Assembly: GCF_003116135.1 (NCBI RefSeq)
Contig: NZ_PDOA01000002.1
Location: 186,001-250,000, forward strand
DNA: 64,000 bases
Source of the DNA: Teichococcus aestuarii
Lineage (GTDB): Bacteria > Pseudomonadota > Alphaproteobacteria > Acetobacterales > Acetobacteraceae
Direction: 5' to 3'
The notes under the pieces are model-generated. The model saw nothing but the letters and a program-made list of their open reading frames with translations. It was not told where the DNA came from and ran no database searches. Position 1 is the stretch's first letter, and the number at the start of each line of letters is the position of its first letter. The translations under genes and the position numbers were made by a program. Positions 62,397 through 64,000 of this stretch are shown here, in pieces.

Positions 62397-63050
62397 TCAC
62401 GGGTGCCACGAGAGGAAGTTGGCCAGCATGCGAAGGCCGGTGAACTGGCTCTTCTCGACATGGAACTGGGTGCCGACGAGGTTGTCCCGCCCCACCACGG
62501 CGGCGACGGGGCCGCCATACTCGGCGGTGGCCAGCAGCTGCTCCGGCCGGCCGCCGGAGAGGGCGTAGGAATGCACGAAATAGGCGTGGTCGCCGGGGGT
62601 GAGGCCGGCCAGCACCGGGTGCGCGCCCGGGGTGAAGCGCAGCGCGTTCCAGCCCATCTGCGGCAGCGGCAGGGGCTCGCCGGCGGCGTCGCGCGGGTCC
62701 ATCGGCGCGATCTCGCCCTCCAGCCAGCCCAGGCCCGGCGTCACGCCATGCTCCAGCCCGCGCTGCGCCATCAGCTGCATGCCGACGCAGATGCCGAGGA
62801 AGGGCACGGCGCGGCGCGTCACCGCCTCGTCCACCGCCTCGATGATGCCGGGCATCGCCTCCAGCCCGCGCCGGCAGGCGGCGAAGGCGCCCTGGCCCGG
62901 CATGACGATGCGGTCCGCCGCCGCCACCGCCTCGGCGGCGGTCTCGACGGTGATGGTGGCCTCCACGCCTGCATCCCGCGCCGCGCGGTGCAGCGCGCGC
63001 AGCACCGAGGCGAGGTTGCCCGAACCCGGATCGACGACCGCGACCTTCAT
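62397..63050 (-). CDS. hisH: Imidazole glycerol phosphate synthase glutaminase subunit HisH
   Basis: 217 residues. Class I glutamine amidotransferase supplying ammonia to HisF in histidine synthesis. 'VVDPGSGNLASVLRALHRAA' start, nucleophile Cys88 in FLGICVGMQLM, catalytic His/Glu in GTQFHVEKSQ. Overlaps the DUF2628 gene upstream and abuts the GNAT gene downstream. Confidence 0.96.
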   Translation of the reverse strand: MKVAVVDPGSGNLASVLRALHRAARDAGVEATITVETAAEAVAAADRIVMPGQGAFAACRRGLEAMPGIIEAVDEAVTRRAVPFLGICVGMQLMAQRGLEHGVTPGLGWLEGEIAPMDPRDAAGEPLPLPQMGWNALRFTPGAHPVLAGLTPGDHAYFVHSYALSGGRPEQLLATAEYGGPVAAVVGRDNLVGTQFHVEKSQFTGLRMLANFLSWHP

Positions 63051-63526
63051 GCCGCCTTCCCTTCCATCATGGCCCCTGCCTCGGCCCTCGCCAGGGCCGG
63101 CCGCGCGGCGAGCGCGCGCAGCAGGGCCGATTCCTCATCCGCGCCCAGCACCACGGCGGCGGCCGGCAGGCCGCGCCGCGCCAGCGTCCAGCGCCGCAGG
63201 TCCTGCGCGTGCAGCCCCGCCAGCCAGTGGGCGCCCAGCCAGGCATAGGGCCGCAGCGCCCCCGGCAGCAGCACCGCCGCCAGCACGGCCAGCGCCAGAT
63301 AGAGCACCAGCACCAGCCACATCCCGTGCCGCAGGAACCACAGCGGCGGCAGCAGCGCCGCCACCAGCGAGAATCCTTCCGGTACCAGAACCAGGCCGGG
63401 TGCGCGGTGGTTCCGCCGCGGCCGCGCCTGCGCCCCGCCGGTGGCGGGCACGGAGGCGGGCGCCGAGGGGGGCACAGAGGCGGCGGGGGGGGGAGGCGGG
63501 CTATGCACCGTCCAGGCGCGCATCAC
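63047..63526 (-). CDS. DUF2628 membrane protein of the histidine operon
   Basis: 159 residues. Pro/Ala-rich N-terminus (about 1-45), then the DUF2628 pattern '[20 protein letters not shown]' [16 protein letters not shown] with two or three hydrophobic helices, and a soluble end. DUF2628 genes lie between hisB and hisH in many alphaproteobacteria for unknown reasons. Overlaps both hisB and hisH by four bases. Confidence 0.88.
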   Translation of the reverse strand: MMRAWTVHSPPPPPAASVPPSAPASVPATGGAQARPRRNHRAPGLVLVPEGFSLVAALLPPLWFLRHGMWLVLVLYLALAVLAAVLLPGALRPYAWLGAHWLAGLHAQDLRRWTLARRGLPAAAVVLGADEESALLRALAARPALARAEAGAMMEGKAA

Positions 63527-64000
63527 CCCTCCAGCACGCCCTTGGTGGAGGGGATCACGCCGGCCGCGCGCGGGTCCGGCTCCACGGCGGCGCGCAGGGC
63601 GCGGGCCACGGCCTTGAACACGCCCTCGGCGATGTGGTGCGCGTTGGTGCCGGCGCGCTGCACGATGTGCAGGGTGATGCCGGCATTCATCGCGAAGGCG
63701 CGGAAGAACTCCTCGAACAGCTCGGTGTCCATCTCGCCGATCTTGTCGCGCGGGAAGGTCACGCTCCAGGCCAGGAAGGGGCGGCCGGAGATGTCGATGG
63801 CGGCCTCGGCCAGCGTCTCGTCCATCGGCACCACGGCGTGGCCGTAGCGGCGAATGCCGCGCTTGTCGCCCAGCGCGCGCTTCACCGCCTGGCCGAGCAC
63901 GATGCCCACATCCTCGGCGGTGTGGTGGAAGTCGATGTGCAGGTCGCCCTTCGCCTGCACGTCCATGTCCAGCAGGCTGTGCCGCGCCAGCGCTGTCAGC
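63523..64000 (-). CDS. hisB: Imidazoleglycerol-phosphate dehydratase HisB (5' partial)
   Basis: The gene runs off the right edge; 158 residues plus stop are inside the window. The frame continues upstream of the internal ATG at 63966 as [17 protein letters not shown], matching the HisB core. Metal ligands: [14 protein letters not shown], '[20 protein letters not shown]' and '[20 protein letters not shown]'. Sixth step of histidine synthesis. The first about 40 residues (including the HDHMLDQ-type motif) are missing from the window. Confidence 0.96.
   Translation of the reverse strand, partial: LTALARHSLLDMDVQAKGDLHIDFHHTAEDVGIVLGQAVKRALGDKRGIRRYGHAVVPMDETLAEAAIDISGRPFLAWSVTFPRDKIGEMDTELFEEFFRAFAMNAGITLHIVQRAGTNAHHIAEGVFKAVARALRAAVEPDPRAAGVIPSTKGVLEG

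Overview
The window comes from a very GC-rich (about 70% by eye) chromosome of an alphaproteobacterium. Gene content and order fit the Acetobacteraceae (Roseomonas-like) better than other orders, but that placement is inference from familiar neighbourhoods (rnd-lptC-lptA-lptB-rpoN-hpf, hisB-DUF2628-hisH, an EcfG/NepR/PhyR stress locus), not a database result. Gene density is high, many genes overlap by 1 to 4 bases (ATGA, GTGA, TGATG), and I see no prophage, insertion sequence, integrase or CRISPR array. One tRNA gene is present, tRNA-Leu(CAG).

Layout. 1-5.9 kb: a yejABEF-type peptide/microcin C ABC importer (first gene cut by the window edge) plus an overlapping small membrane gene. 6-11.3 kb: propionyl-CoA synthetase, an MHS-type major facilitator, a small membrane protein and a MarR regulator. 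11.3-18.5 kb: a general stress response (GSR) island: a HisKA_2-type sensor kinase, the anti-sigma factor NepR, EcfG, a second EcfG-like sigma factor and the anti-anti-sigma response regulator PhyR, surrounded by small envelope genes (two lipoproteins, a YqjD/YqjE-like pair, DUF1328, a 25-residue membrane peptide, DedA). Several of these carry upstream motifs that look like EcfG promoters. 18.5-33 kb: GT39 glycosyltransferase, DUF1643 protein, prfB, an RTX/41-residue-repeat protein, PBP1A, GT4, heparinase-like protein, rpe, rsmB, a methyl-accepting chemotaxis protein with an overlapping exported protein.

33-38.8 kb: hpf, rpoN, the lptBAC lipopolysaccharide export genes, ribonuclease D and the tRNA. 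39-49 kb: a Na+/H+ exchanger fused to a cyclic-nucleotide-binding domain, guanine deaminase, an MDR oxidoreductase, an alpha/beta hydrolase, a CPA2 antiporter, a VOC protein and a universal stress protein. 49-56 kb: an APH-like/P-loop kinase fusion, pdxH, fabI, four consecutive genes for tiny disordered hydrophilic proteins, aroC, and two uncharacterised genes. 56-64 kb: tlyA, dxs, ispA, xseB (isoprenoid supply), an HDAC-like deacetylase, a TusA-like protein, a bacterial PH-domain protein, and the end of a histidine operon (hisB cut by the window edge, DUF2628, hisH, GNAT).

The most interesting signals are: (i) the GSR island with candidate EcfG promoters placed directly upstream of its small envelope genes; (ii) the four-gene disordered-protein operon, which has a related motif upstream and may belong to the same regulon; (iii) two families of dispersed intergenic hairpin repeats (four copies of a GC-rich EcoRI-palindrome element, two copies of a long element with AT-rich hairpins); (iv) the exchanger-CNBD fusion and the RTX protein with five exact 41-residue repeats. 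All promoter calls are by eye and untested.
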